Assembly (NCBI GenBank): GCA_019739295.1
Contig: JAHHDV010000010.1
Span: 1 to 29,930, forward strand
Source: Taibaiella sp.
GTDB lineage: Bacteria > Bacteroidota > Bacteroidia > Chitinophagales > Chitinophagaceae
Direction: 5' to 3'
DNA: 29,930 nt
Numbering within the stretch: the first letter of the stretch is position 1; each line of letters begins with the position of its first letter. Below the pieces are notes generated by a model. That model was not told where the DNA came from and did no database searches. It saw nothing but the letters and a program-made list of their open reading frames with translations. Shown here piece after piece: positions 16,748 through 25,468 of this stretch. A program made the translations under genes and the position numbers.

Positions 16748-19402
16748 TTAATCCGGTTCACGGCCCAGCATGAATGTGAATTTGGCCGATTGGCTGAATT
16801 TACTGCCCGGCACGTGTGCATCAAATCCGAATCCATAGTCGAACCCTAACAGCCCGAACATCGGTAACCTCATCCTGATACCCAGGCCCACAGCCCTGTT
16901 CAGGCGGAATGGATTATATTCGCTGAAGCTATTCCAGGCATTCCCGGATTCAAAAAATGCCAGGCCATAGATAGTGGAGGAAGGATTCAGGCTGAACGGA
17001 TACCTGAGTTCAATAGTATATTTATTAAAGATAGACGCATCAGACTTATAGACATCATACCCCCTCTGGGAGATCACATCCCGGCCGATAAAGAAATTAT
17101 ACCCCGTCATACCATCACCACCTAATTGGAAACGCTCAAATGGCGATTGCCCGATCGTTTCATTATAATACCCCAGGTATCCCAGCTTACCTGCTACGCG
17201 AAGCACAAAGTCTCCTTTCAGCTGCTGGTACCAGTCCACATCAAAACGCACTTTGTAATATTCTATCCATTTGAATTTTTCTGCAAGGGTCTTGTCTGAA
17301 TAATCAGAGTTGCTGCCCATAAGTGAATAGGGTGGCGTAAACTTAATATTCAGGGAGATATTCGAACCGCTTCTCGGGTAGATCGGATTATCAATGGTAT
17401 TTCTTCCAAAATTGATCAGGAAGTTCAGGTTATTGGAGGTACCATTGCTGAATCCGTCACCAAATGCGAGCCGTGTATAGTCTTTCAGGAAGTAGTTCTG
17501 GTAGTTGACCCCGAATGCGGCGACAAAGCTGTTGTCCGGCCATTTCAATCTTTTGCTCAATACCACGTTGGCTCCATAGTTACGAATATAGCTGGCATTG
17601 GGATCCATCGTCTGCCCGTAGACGCCTTCGGCGAACCTGGTATAGACCAGCCCGACAGTCAGGCCAATCGGTTTCTTTCCACCCAGCCAAGGTTCGGTAA
17701 ATGACATATTCACAGAGTTGAACCACAACCCGTTACTCTGCCACCTGAGGGCGAGGCTTTGTCCGTCGCCCATCGGGATCGGGTTCCATTCGCTTTTCTT
17801 GAAAATGTTCCTCAATGAGAAGTTGTTCAGGGTAAGTCCTGCTGTCCCGGTAAAGCCGATACCACCACCATAACCTGCCTGGAATTCGATCTGGTCAGAT
17901 GGCTTTTCATCCACATTATAAATAATATCCACAGTATTGTCCGAAGGATTGGTCTTCGGCACCGGGTTAATGGTAGCCGGATCGATATATCCCAGCTGGG
18001 AAAGCTGACGGATAGACCTGAATACATCTGACCTGCTGAACACATTGCCCGGCTTGGTATATAACTCCCTCCGCAGAACGTGATCATTGGTCTTATTGTT
18101 CCCCTTGATGATGATACGTTTGATCCTGGCTTCAGCTCCTTCTATGATATCTATACGGAAATTGATGGTATCTCCAACAATGGAAGTCTCATGAGCAGTA
18201 GCTCTAAAGAACAGGTATCCCTGGTCCAGATAAAGGGTGCCCAGGTCCACGGAACCATCCATACTGGGCACCATACCCAGTTTCGAATCCAGCAGCTCCC
18301 TGTTGTACACATCTCCCCTTCTGATCCCTAACACCATGTTCAATACGGAATCGGAGTACCTGGTATTGCCGGACCACGTGATATCACCGAAGTAATATTT
18401 CTTACCTTCAGAGAGCTTGATATCTATATTCAGATTATTATTCTCTGCATCATAGACCGTATCCTTCTCTATGGAAGCATCTCTGAATCCGATAACGTTA
18501 TAGTAATTGATCAGGGATAGTTTATCTTGTTCGTATTTCTTAGGATCGAATTTGGAAGAACTGAAAATGTTGTACCGGAAGTAAGGATCCAGATACTCTA
18601 AAGTCTTGGTAGGGTATAAATAACCGGTCTCATTAAGGTACTGCCGGAAAGTGACCGGCTCATTACCATATAATGAATAGCTGTATGCAGGATATAAGGA
18701 CAGCCTGGCTTTTTCCTTTGTCCCCTTCATTTTACTTTTCAGCCTGAAGTCCGTAACCTGTTCGTTCCCTATTATATTGATCTGATTGATCCTGACCTTA
18801 GGTCCCTTGTTGATGCTGATGTGGATACCGACAGAATTATCCTTCTTCGCATTGTCCTCATGCTCGGACACCGTAATTTCTGCTTTCCCGTAACCTTTAT
18901 CGATATAGTAAAGTTTCACCCGCTCCTGGATCTCTCTTTTCATCGCTTCGGAGACGATCCTGGTTCCGCTGAAGGCCTTATTCAGCTTTTCCTGAATTTC
19001 TGCTTTCTCCGTCTTGGTAGCCCCGATAATGGAATAATAGGAAAACTTAGGCCTTTCTTTCATGACGATCTTCAGGTCTACCGTATCCGTATAGATCCTG
19101 GTCACATTGATCTCCAGTTCTTCCAACAGGCCCTGGCCCCATACCGCTTTCATACCTTTTGCGATACGCTCATCCTGGGGCAGCTGCACCTTCTGGCCGG
19201 GAAATATGCCAAATATGGTCTTGATCACAGCAGTATCCAAGAACCGGCCGCCTTCCACCGTTACATTTCCTACTATAAAAGTCTGTTTGGGCGCATAACC
19301 ATTGATCGGATTGGTATCGAGTTCGGTAAGCTGGGCCCGCGATGAAAATGCATCCAACAGGCATAGGAGAATACTACTTAATACGATAAAGTACCTTGAC
19401 AT
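16748..19402 (-). CDS. bamA: Outer-membrane protein assembly factor BamA
   Basis: The product is 884 residues from the ATG at 19402 (MSRYFIVLSS); the frame is open 31 residues further but that stretch overlaps uppS and lacks a signal sequence. A signal peptide ends near SSRAQ. Successive POTRA domains fill about residues 30-480 (for example FIVGNVTVEGGRFLDTAVIK, INQINIIGNEQV, GDITWSGNTRYSDSVL, RIIIKGNNKTNDHVLRRELY). The 16-strand barrel follows from about 490 (IEFQAGYGGGIGFTGTAGL) to the end at FTFMLGREPD. BamA inserts beta-barrel proteins into the outer membrane. The last residues extend past the usual aromatic end of the final strand. The gene is 34 bases downstream of uppS and upstream of two skp genes, the conserved Bacteroidota order. 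It is intact despite its length. Confidence 0.96.
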   Translation of the reverse strand: MSRYFIVLSSILLCLLDAFSSRAQLTELDTNPINGYAPKQTFIVGNVTVEGGRFLDTAVIKTIFGIFPGQKVQLPQDERIAKGMKAVWGQGLLEELEINVTRIYTDTVDLKIVMKERPKFSYYSIIGATKTEKAEIQEKLNKAFSGTRIVSEAMKREIQERVKLYYIDKGYGKAEITVSEHEDNAKKDNSVGIHISINKGPKVRINQINIIGNEQVTDFRLKSKMKGTKEKARLSLYPAYSYSLYGNEPVTFRQYLNETGYLYPTKTLEYLDPYFRYNIFSSSKFDPKKYEQDKLSLINYYNVIGFRDASIEKDTVYDAENNNLNIDIKLSEGKKYYFGDITWSGNTRYSDSVLNMVLGIRRGDVYNRELLDSKLGMVPSMDGSVDLGTLYLDQGYLFFRATAHETSIVGDTINFRIDIIEGAEARIKRIIIKGNNKTNDHVLRRELYTKPGNVFSRSDVFRSIRQLSQLGYIDPATINPVPKTNPSDNTVDIIYNVDEKPSDQIEFQAGYGGGIGFTGTAGLTLNNFSLRNIFKKSEWNPIPMGDGQSLALRWQSNGLWFNSVNMSFTEPWLGGKKPIGLTVGLVYTRFAEGVYGQTMDPNASYIRNYGANVVLSKRLKWPDNSFVAAFGVNYQNYFLKDYTRLAFGDGFSNGTSNNLNFLINFGRNTIDNPIYPRSGSNISLNIKFTPPYSLMGSNSDYSDKTLAEKFKWIEYYKVRFDVDWYQQLKGDFVLRVAGKLGYLGYYNETIGQSPFERFQLGGDGMTGYNFFIGRDVISQRGYDVYKSDASIFNKYTIELRYPFSLNPSSTIYGLAFFESGNAWNSFSEYNPFRLNRAVGLGIRMRLPMFGLLGFDYGFGFDAHVPGSKFSQSAKFTFMLGREPD

Positions 19403-19436
19403 GTACGTGTTTATAATGAATATTGTGTTGTAATGA

Positions 19437-20174
19437 TTATTTGATCTGTTCGCTGGTCTTACCAAATCTGCGCTCCCTGCTCTGATAATCCTCAATCGCT
19501 TCTGTCAGATGGGTTTTCCTGAAGTCTGGCCAGTGCACCTCACTGAAATATAATTCGGTATACGCTATCTGATAAAGCAGAAAATTACTGATCCTGCGTT
19601 CCCCACCCGTTCTGATAAGCAGTTCCGGATCAGGATATGCAGCAGTATTGAGATGCTGATGTATGAGTTCATCATCAATATCTTCTATTTGAACCATACC
19701 TGATTTTACCTTCTCTGCTATCTTTTTCATAGCTACCTGCAATTCCCATTTACTGCTATAGCTTAAGGCCAGTATCAACGTTAGTCCATCCTCATCCTTA
19801 GTCGTATGGATTCCCTCTTCCAGTTCCGATTGGCAGTTGGCAGGAAGACTATCTATATCTCCTATTACTTTCAGCCTTACCTTGTTCTTTTTTAATTTGC
19901 TGATCTCCTCCTTGATCGTATTGACCAGAAGGGACATCAAAGCTTCGACTTCTTCTTTAGGCCTGTTCCAGTTTTCAGTAGAAAACGCATACAGGGTAAG
20001 GTACTTCACACCCAATTCTCCACAGCCTTCCACTACTTCACGGACACTGTCTATACCATTCCGGTGTCCATGAATCCTGTCTTCTCCCTTGTTCTTAGCC
20101 CAACGGCCATTGCCATCCATAATGATCGCAATATGTTCCGGGACAGACTGTGCAGCAATATTTGAATCAGTCAT
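19437..20174 (-). CDS. uppS: Isoprenyl transferase (undecaprenyl diphosphate synthase)
   Basis: The product is 245 residues, normal for cis-prenyltransferases. It has HIAIIMDGNGRWAK with catalytic Asp20, then GHRNGIDSVREVV, LTLYAFSTENWNRP, and the C-terminal RTGGERRISNFLLYQ. The usual S of RxSGE is G, as in many Bacteroidota. The enzyme adds isopentenyl units in cis to make C55 undecaprenyl diphosphate, the lipid carrier for peptidoglycan and surface polysaccharides, in the cytoplasm at the membrane. The ATG at 20174 has an exact -7 promoter box 51 bases upstream. It heads the unit uppS-bamA-skp-skp. Confidence 0.96.
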   Translation of the reverse strand: MTDSNIAAQSVPEHIAIIMDGNGRWAKNKGEDRIHGHRNGIDSVREVVEGCGELGVKYLTLYAFSTENWNRPKEEVEALMSLLVNTIKEEISKLKKNKVRLKVIGDIDSLPANCQSELEEGIHTTKDEDGLTLILALSYSSKWELQVAMKKIAEKVKSGMVQIEDIDDELIHQHLNTAAYPDPELLIRTGGERRISNFLLYQIAYTELYFSEVHWPDFRKTHLTEAIEDYQSRERRFGKTSEQIK

Positions 20175-20224
20175 ATAAATTAAAAATATACCTCAGAATG
20201 GCCTTTATTTTAATATAAAGTCGG

Positions 20225-20232
20225 CAAATTTA
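20225..20232 (-). promoter_or_regulatory. Bacteroidota -7 box upstream of uppS-bamA
   Basis: The minus-strand TAAATTTG is an exact TAnnTTTG match, 50 bases before the uppS ATG, with TTG 15 bases further upstream (20248-20250). It probably starts the uppS-bamA transcript. Confidence 0.5.
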
Positions 20233-20727
20233 AAGAAAATACCATTGCAAGGTGCACTTTTAACATATTCTCTCTATTATCCGGTTCCCCCCGCTGTATC
20301 TACCGATGGTTGTAAAACGATGAATACCACATTTTATTATACTACTGTTTAAAAAACGGGAAGGATATGTAAGAGATTCCGGAATATTCATTCATTATTC
20401 AGCTAATCAGGTGGTTTAAAGAAATGACTCTATCCGGAAGTATTCTTTCAAATTTGACGAAAATTCATTCCCTTAACACATTCTGAGGATTTATTTTTAC
20501 GCAGCTGGCTGTCAGTTTCATTCATCCGTTGCTAATTTATTGGTTAAAACGGTATGTGAAAAATTGCTTCAGGACAAACAAATTTATTTCAAATAAATTT
20601 GTTTTATTATTCATTTATTTTCCTGAAATAAAAACGTCTTCTATCTGTTCCGTAACGTTTAGAAAACATTATAACTGAATGCCAAGAGATTTATGTACCT
20701 TAGCGGACTTTTTTATCATGATATGAA
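20233..20727. other. Long AT-rich intergenic region between divergent uppS and dedA
   Basis: I see no credible gene in these roughly 500 bases on either strand; every frame is closed within a short distance or lacks any coherent protein. It contains the remarkable palindrome at 20576-20604 and a one-mismatch -7 box (TACCTTAG, 20696-20703) that could drive dedA. The remainder looks like plain spacer. Confidence 0.6.
20576..20604. repeat. 29-bp perfect palindrome with divergent -7 boxes
   Basis: Arms of 14 bp (AAACAAATTTATTT and AAATAAATTTGTTT) are separated by a single C. Each arm holds TAAATTTG, reading outward on opposite strands, an exact match to the Bacteroidota -7 box. It may be an operator for a dimeric regulator, a divergent promoter core, or an AT-rich hairpin. 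It lies 124 bases before dedA. Confidence 0.6.
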
Positions 20728-21426
20728 ATGGATGCCATTATAGATTTTTTTCATAATATAACGGACAAGGAGTGGCTCATGGAACACCATGGTCTGTATA
20801 TTATTATGGCGATCATTTTTGCAGAGACAGGGCTGTTTATTGGATTTCTTCTGCCAGGCGATCATCTTTTATTCGTCACCGGATTATTACTAAAAGGTTA
20901 CCCGGAACCTTATGAAAGCGATTTTGCCAATTGGTTCTACTGGAGCACACTGATTACCATATGCGCCGTACTGGGCAACTATGTCGGTTATATATTCGGG
21001 CACAGGTCCGGTCAATGGTTATTCAACCGAAAGGATACCTGGTACCTCAAGAAAAGGCACCTGGAACAAGCCCAGAAGTTCTATGAAAAGAAAGGTGGTA
21101 TTGCCATCATTATAGCACGCTTTGTTCCCGTAGTAAGGACTTTCGCTCCAATCGTGGCCGGTGTGGTTAAGATGGACTTCAAAAAGTTTACCTTATACAA
21201 CATCATAGGTGCCGCCATCTGGGTATACGGTTTGACAATCGTTGGGTTTATCCTGGGTACCAACCAATGGGTACATGATCACCTGGAATATATCATCATC
21301 GGTTTGATCCTTGTTACGACCGGTCCCGTTCTTTATAAAATGATCTTCGGTAAGTCCGTAAATGAAGCTACCCATATTGCTCCGGATGAGAAAAAGCTGG
21401 ATTCGCTGGATGAAGACAAAATTTAA
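20728..21426 (+). CDS. DedA family membrane protein
   Basis: The product is 232 residues. The family motifs are present: FAETGLFIGFLLPGDHLL with Glu33 and the PGD at 43-45, GNYVGYIFGHRSGQ (about 83-96), and ARFVPVVRTFAPIVAG with Arg131 and Arg137. Hydrophobic helices and re-entrant loops fill residues 22-55, 70-92, 124-147, 157-178 and 185-205; the tail is acidic and cytoplasmic. DedA proteins are inner-membrane proteins needed for envelope homeostasis, and some members flip lipid carriers such as undecaprenyl phosphate. The divergent neighbour uppS makes undecaprenyl diphosphate, which makes a lipid-carrier role attractive, but that is inference. The stop overlaps the TonB receptor start by one base. 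Confidence 0.93.
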   Translation: MDAIIDFFHNITDKEWLMEHHGLYIIMAIIFAETGLFIGFLLPGDHLLFVTGLLLKGYPEPYESDFANWFYWSTLITICAVLGNYVGYIFGHRSGQWLFNRKDTWYLKKRHLEQAQKFYEKKGGIAIIIARFVPVVRTFAPIVAGVVKMDFKKFTLYNIIGAAIWVYGLTIVGFILGTNQWVHDHLEYIIIGLILVTTGPVLYKMIFGKSVNEATHIAPDEKKLDSLDEDKI

Positions 21427-23399
21427 TGAGACACGCTGGCAGCCATATCTTTAGGATATACGCTTTGGTATTCATTGTCTTCATTAATTTACATCCTATC
21501 CGGGCGCAAGTCCATACAGATACCCTGGATGAATTGCTCATCATCGACAGCCTGCAAAACACTTTCCATCAGAAAGAAAAGTTCAGCATTCTCGAACCTT
21601 ATAAGACGGTAAACAGGAAGTATATCCATCTTTACCAGCTGCTTCCTGTCGACCAGCTGCTTCAGGCCCAGACTTCCACATTTATCAGGAACTATGGTTT
21701 CAATAACCTGAGTACACTCTCGGTCAGGGGGACCTCTTCCGCGCAATCACAGGTATTATGGAATGGTATCCCTGTCAACAGCGCTGCTACGGGCTATAGC
21801 GATTTATCCCTGCTGCATACAGGGTTATTTGATGATGTCCATATCCAATATGGAGGCACTTCCACTTTATACGGAAACGGCACTATAGGGGGAGCCGTTC
21901 ACCTGCAATCCAGGAACATCCTTTCAGATTATTTCGGCATTACTTTAGGAGCCGGAAGTTACCAGAACTATAAAGGGCTGATCAAAGCAGGGATTAAAAA
22001 GGGGCAGCATCAGGTCCAATTCAAAATAGCAGGGGTCACGGGCAGAAATAATTTCCCTTACCTGGACCATGACCAATCCGCGCATACGCTCAGTAATGCC
22101 GGGCAAGAGCAACTGGCGGCTACCGTTGATTACAACGGCGCCTTGAACTTACTCTCCCGGTCCCGGCCTCTTCAGGTCCAGTGGAATACCTGGCTGCAAT
22201 ATGATCAGAGAGGTATTCCTCCTGCCATATTTGAATCCTTCTCCTCCAAGCTGCAGGCCAACCGTGCCTGGAGGAATGCTTTATCGCTGAAGCAGGACAT
22301 CCGTAACAGGTGGTCTTCCTATATCCAAACCGGTTATCAGTATGAGCAGTATCAATATGAGGACAGTTTGTCTTTTCAGTTTCAAAGGTATAGGATATAC
22401 CAGTTCAATGCAGAATGGGGACTGAATACTTTACGGCCATTCTCATGGGGCAATACAGAGCACCAGTTTTTGTTTTTCCTGCCCTACCAGAGTCAATCGC
22501 TCAGGAGCATGGATGCCGCGACAGGCCATCATATCTACAGGGCCGGTGTGGCAGCCGCCTATCAGTTCAAATGGCAAGAGGACATCCTTGCTATACAGGT
22601 AAACGCCCGGAAAGAAATTCAGAAGGGGCTGGCCATCCCTTTCATTTACAATTTCAATATTTCGAGCAGCGTCCTGAGATACCGGTCCCGCCAGGTAACC
22701 TGGAAGATGCCGGTATTCCTGTCGCTTCAGAACAGTTTTCGGGTACCCACACTGAATGAGTTATACTATTTTCCGGGAGGGAACCAGGAGCTCCGCCCTG
22801 AATCCGGAGAGAACCTCGAGCTGGGATTCAGGCAGGTCATCAGCTTGCAGGAACGACACCGGCTATATTTCCAATCTTCCTATTTCAGGAGAAATGTCCA
22901 CGACTGGATCTATTGGTTGGGCAGCAGTATCTGGACACCCTATAATATAGCAGAGGTGTACAGCAGGGGCTGGGATTTCCAGCTGAATTTCGATATCCGG
23001 GCCTCTCCTTTCAGGATCCTCGCCTATTCAGATTATGCTTATACCATTTCCACCACTGTATCTTCCTATCTTCCGGGAAGCAACAGTATCGGCCGGCAGA
23101 TTCCCTACACACCGAGATACCTGGTCACCAATAATCTGGGTATAGAATGGCAAAGGCTATTTTTCAATATCAATCATCAGTATGCCGGATACCGGTTCAC
23201 CAACCTGGATGAGTCCGCCTTCCTCCCGCCTTATCACCTGGTCAGTCTCCAGGTACGGTATTATTTCCCGGTTTATTCCAGCAAAATCATTACCGCGCAA
23301 TTTCAGGTTCAGAATCTGTTCAATGCAAAATATGAATCCGTAAAAGGAAGACCTATGCCTCCTACAAACTGGTTATTGTCTATCTCTATAAGCATTTAG
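21426..23399 (+). CDS. TonB-dependent outer-membrane receptor
   Basis: The product is 657 residues. A signal peptide ends near residue 28 (IFRIYALVFIVFINLHPIRAQ). A TonB box-like DELLIID follows near 34-40. The plug domain (about 65-160) has LSVRGTSSAQSQVLWNGIPV and then YGGTSTLYGNGTIGGAVHLQ, the hallmark of these receptors. The remaining residues form a barrel and include FRVPTLNELYYFPGGNQELR, the conserved R-P-x-x-x-E-L-Y segment, and end at FNAKYESVKGRPMPPTNWLL. No N-terminal carboxypeptidase-like domain is present, and no SusD partner is nearby, so uptake of a vitamin such as cobalamin or an iron complex is more likely than glycans; the substrate is undetermined. No riboswitch is seen. 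The ATG overlaps the dedA stop (TAATG), so the two are coupled. Confidence 0.92.
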   Translation: MRHAGSHIFRIYALVFIVFINLHPIRAQVHTDTLDELLIIDSLQNTFHQKEKFSILEPYKTVNRKYIHLYQLLPVDQLLQAQTSTFIRNYGFNNLSTLSVRGTSSAQSQVLWNGIPVNSAATGYSDLSLLHTGLFDDVHIQYGGTSTLYGNGTIGGAVHLQSRNILSDYFGITLGAGSYQNYKGLIKAGIKKGQHQVQFKIAGVTGRNNFPYLDHDQSAHTLSNAGQEQLAATVDYNGALNLLSRSRPLQVQWNTWLQYDQRGIPPAIFESFSSKLQANRAWRNALSLKQDIRNRWSSYIQTGYQYEQYQYEDSLSFQFQRYRIYQFNAEWGLNTLRPFSWGNTEHQFLFFLPYQSQSLRSMDAATGHHIYRAGVAAAYQFKWQEDILAIQVNARKEIQKGLAIPFIYNFNISSSVLRYRSRQVTWKMPVFLSLQNSFRVPTLNELYYFPGGNQELRPESGENLELGFRQVISLQERHRLYFQSSYFRRNVHDWIYWLGSSIWTPYNIAEVYSRGWDFQLNFDIRASPFRILAYSDYAYTISTTVSSYLPGSNSIGRQIPYTPRYLVTNNLGIEWQRLFFNINHQYAGYRFTNLDESAFLPPYHLVSLQVRYYFPVYSSKIITAQFQVQNLFNAKYESVKGRPMPPTNWLLSISISI

Positions 23400-23453
23400 A
23401 TGAAATAAATGGAATTATTTTAACATCGGGACTTTTTTTCAGGTATCCCTTCT

Positions 23454-23461
23454 TATATTTG
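23454..23461 (+). promoter_or_regulatory. Bacteroidota -7 box of citrate synthase
   Basis: TATATTTG matches TAnnTTTG exactly, 39 bases before the ATG at 23501. A T-rich run at 23433-23439 lies where a -33 element would sit. It gives citrate synthase its own transcript, separate from the TonB receptor gene. Confidence 0.55.
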
Positions 23462-23500
23462 CGCAGTCCTTTTTTAAAGTATTAAAAATTATTTATTTAT

Positions 23501-24799
23501 ATGGGAGTTATCAAAGAGCGTTTCAAAGAGAAAGCTGACCAGTTAAAAACTGAAATAAAACAATTAACTACAGAATACGGAGACTTCAAACTCGGAGAAA
23601 TCACTTTGGCACAAGTATACCAGGGGATGCGGGGGATGACTGGATTGGTAACGGAAACTTCATTGTTGGATTCAGAAGAGGGGATCAGGTTCAGAGGATA
23701 TTCCATACCTGAACTGAGAGAAAAACTTCCTAAAGCACCCGGCGGCATTGAACCTCTTCCTGAAGGCCTGTTCTATCTGATGCTCATCGGTGAGTTACCT
23801 ACTGAGGAAGACGTCCGCCATCTTTCTGAAGTATTTGCCAGGAGATCGCATGTACCTAATTATGTATTCGATGTACTGGAATCTCTGCCCATTGGTACGC
23901 ATCCGATGACACAATTGAGTATTGCGGTTATGGCATTGCAGAAAGAATCCATCTTCGCTAAAGCATATGATGAAGGTATCAACAAAGCTGATTACTGGGA
24001 TCCTATCTTCGAAGATACCATGAACCTGATCGCGCGCCTTCCGAGAGTAGCTGCATATATCTACAGGAGAAAATATAAAAATGGCGACCACATCAATCCT
24101 AACGGCATGCTGGACTGGGGCGGTAACTTTGCACATATGCTTGGATATGACGATCCTAAGTTTTATGCGCTGATGCGCCTGTACTTAACGATACATGCTG
24201 ATCACGAAGGGGGTAATGTATCTGCTCATACTACTCATCTGGTAGGTTCCGCACTCAGCGATCCTTACCTGAGCCTTGCAGCAGGACTCAACGGGCTGGC
24301 AGGCCCGCTCCATGGACTGGCTAACCAGGAAGTGATCGGTTGGATAGAGGATATGATCAAAGAACTGGGTGTGGAAGAACCGAGCAAAGAGCAGATCGCC
24401 GATTATATCAATAAGACATTAAGTGAAGGAAAAGTTGTACCGGGATACGGCCACGCAGTGCTCCGCAAGACAGATCCCAGGTTCACAGCACAGATGGAAT
24501 TCGGGAAGACCCACTGCCCTGATTCCTCTGTAGTGAAGACCGTATGGAGAATATATGAAGTAGCTCCTGAAATATTAGGTGCTACAGGCAAAATCAAGAA
24601 TCCATGGCCGAATGTGGATGCCCATAGCGGTTGCGTTTACTGGACACATTTCGGATTCGTAGAAAAAAGATTTTTATACGGTACTTTTTGGCGTAAGCCG
24701 TGCACTGGGTGTTCTGGCCAGCTTATGCTGGGACAGGGCATTGGCACTACCTATCGAAAGACCAAAATCAGTGACCACAACTTACCTGAAGGAAACTGA
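23501..24799 (+). CDS. gltA: Citrate synthase, C-terminus altered by a frameshift
   Basis: This enzyme condenses acetyl-CoA and oxaloacetate to citrate, the entry of the TCA cycle. The catalytic residues are visible: His271 in [12 protein letters not shown], His318 in [17 protein letters not shown], and Asp373 in [11 protein letters not shown]. The sequence is of the mitochondrial-like type. After residue 376 the protein leaves the family: the raw frame reads [10 protein letters not shown] and then [13 protein letters not shown]. Removing one A from the A6 at 24663-24668 restores [20 protein letters not shown] and [20 protein letters not shown], ending at TAA 24801-24803 (433 residues). That end carries arginines that bind citrate and CoA, so the raw product would be inactive. 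A small cluster of odd bases at 24631-24643 looks like further insertions. The gene symbol is by function. Confidence 0.92.
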   Translation: MGVIKERFKEKADQLKTEIKQLTTEYGDFKLGEITLAQVYQGMRGMTGLVTETSLLDSEEGIRFRGYSIPELREKLPKAPGGIEPLPEGLFYLMLIGELPTEEDVRHLSEVFARRSHVPNYVFDVLESLPIGTHPMTQLSIAVMALQKESIFAKAYDEGINKADYWDPIFEDTMNLIARLPRVAAYIYRRKYKNGDHINPNGMLDWGGNFAHMLGYDDPKFYALMRLYLTIHADHEGGNVSAHTTHLVGSALSDPYLSLAAGLNGLAGPLHGLANQEVIGWIEDMIKELGVEEPSKEQIADYINKTLSEGKVVPGYGHAVLRKTDPRFTAQMEFGKTHCPDSSVVKTVWRIYEVAPEILGATGKIKNPWPNVDAHSGCVYWTHFGFVEKRFLYGTFWRKPCTGCSGQLMLGQGIGTTYRKTKISDHNLPEGN

Positions 24800-24839
24800 T
24801 TAAAAAAGGATAGTTGTTTTTTGTGTTTCTAAAAATGAG

Positions 24840-24869
24840 GTGCTGCTATTCTTAGCAGCACTTTTTTTT
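24840..24869 (+). terminator. Rho-independent terminator of citrate synthase
   Basis: A perfect 9-bp stem (GTGCTGCTA at 24840-24848, TAGCAGCAC at 24853-24861) with a TTCT loop is followed by eight T. It begins 36 bases after the restored stop codon. Confidence 0.93.
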
Positions 24870-25066
24870 ATGAAAAAAACCGACAAAAGCCGGGAAGAAG
24901 ATCTATTCATGCAACAGGCCTGCTGGTCCTAACTTTTGTGTATACCATTTATTACCGGAATTCAAAGCGTTGAATCAAAGTACTTCGCTCAGAGATAGTA
25001 ATCTTTCTTACTCCAACTATCTTTTCACAAAAGCAGTCTTCTTATATATCTAAATGTTAATCAAAA

Positions 25067-25468
25067 ATGAAGACTATCTTTATAATTGTCTTTTCTTTAT
25101 ATTTTTGCGCTCACCGTACCCTGGCACAGGAGATAGATAAAATCTGGACTTTTGGCTATCATTCCGGTTTGGATTTCAGTACCGACCCGCCTACATATAT
25201 AGAATCTGCGAATAATAGCGTAGAAGGTGCCGCCGGCATCTGTGATATGGATGGGCATCTTCTGTTTTATTCTGACGGCAATACTGTCTGGAATCGGGAC
25301 CATGAAGCTATGCCCAACGGGACAGGCATATTGGGCAATGGTGAGACCATAGGTGGCATACCCGGCTCATGTTCACAGGGAGTAGCCATAGTTCCTTCTC
25401 CTTCCAACACCAACCAGTATTATCTTTTTTGTATTAAACGCCATGGAGGAAGGATCTATCCTGAATGA
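25067..25468 (+). CDS. Gliding-motility-type T9SS surface protein, N-terminal part (frameshifted)
   Basis: This frame holds a signal peptide (KTIFIIVFSLYFCAHRTLAQ) and the first blades of what looks like a beta-propeller: WTFGYHSGLDFSTDPPTYIE, then GICDMDGHLLFYSDGNTVWN, then CSQGVAIVPSPSNTNQYYLF. This opening is typical of Bacteroidota proteins that end in a gliding-motility-associated tail. The frame runs into a stop at 25468. Deleting one T from the T6 at 25425-25430 joins it to the next frame as YYLFVLNAMEEGSILNEDYL, giving a 698-residue protein. I regard the two as one gene. Confidence 0.78.
   Translation: MKTIFIIVFSLYFCAHRTLAQEIDKIWTFGYHSGLDFSTDPPTYIESANNSVEGAAGICDMDGHLLFYSDGNTVWNRDHEAMPNGTGILGNGETIGGIPGSCSQGVAIVPSPSNTNQYYLFCIKRHGGRIYPE

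Noticed and set aside
18821..19345. 174-codon plus-strand frame opposite bamA
   Set aside because: It is antisense to well-conserved POTRA coding sequence and shows no domain or signal.
20441..20470. CAAATTTG motif in the uppS-dedA spacer as another promoter
   Set aside because: It lacks the TA of the -7 box in the right position on either strand and is far from both genes.
23795..24136. 113-codon minus-strand frame opposite citrate synthase
   Set aside because: Antisense to conserved catalytic-domain coding sequence; a shadow frame.
24871..24933. 20-codon frame starting MKKTDKS after the citrate synthase terminator
   Set aside because: Very short, with no promoter box in place and low-complexity start; not supportable as a gene.
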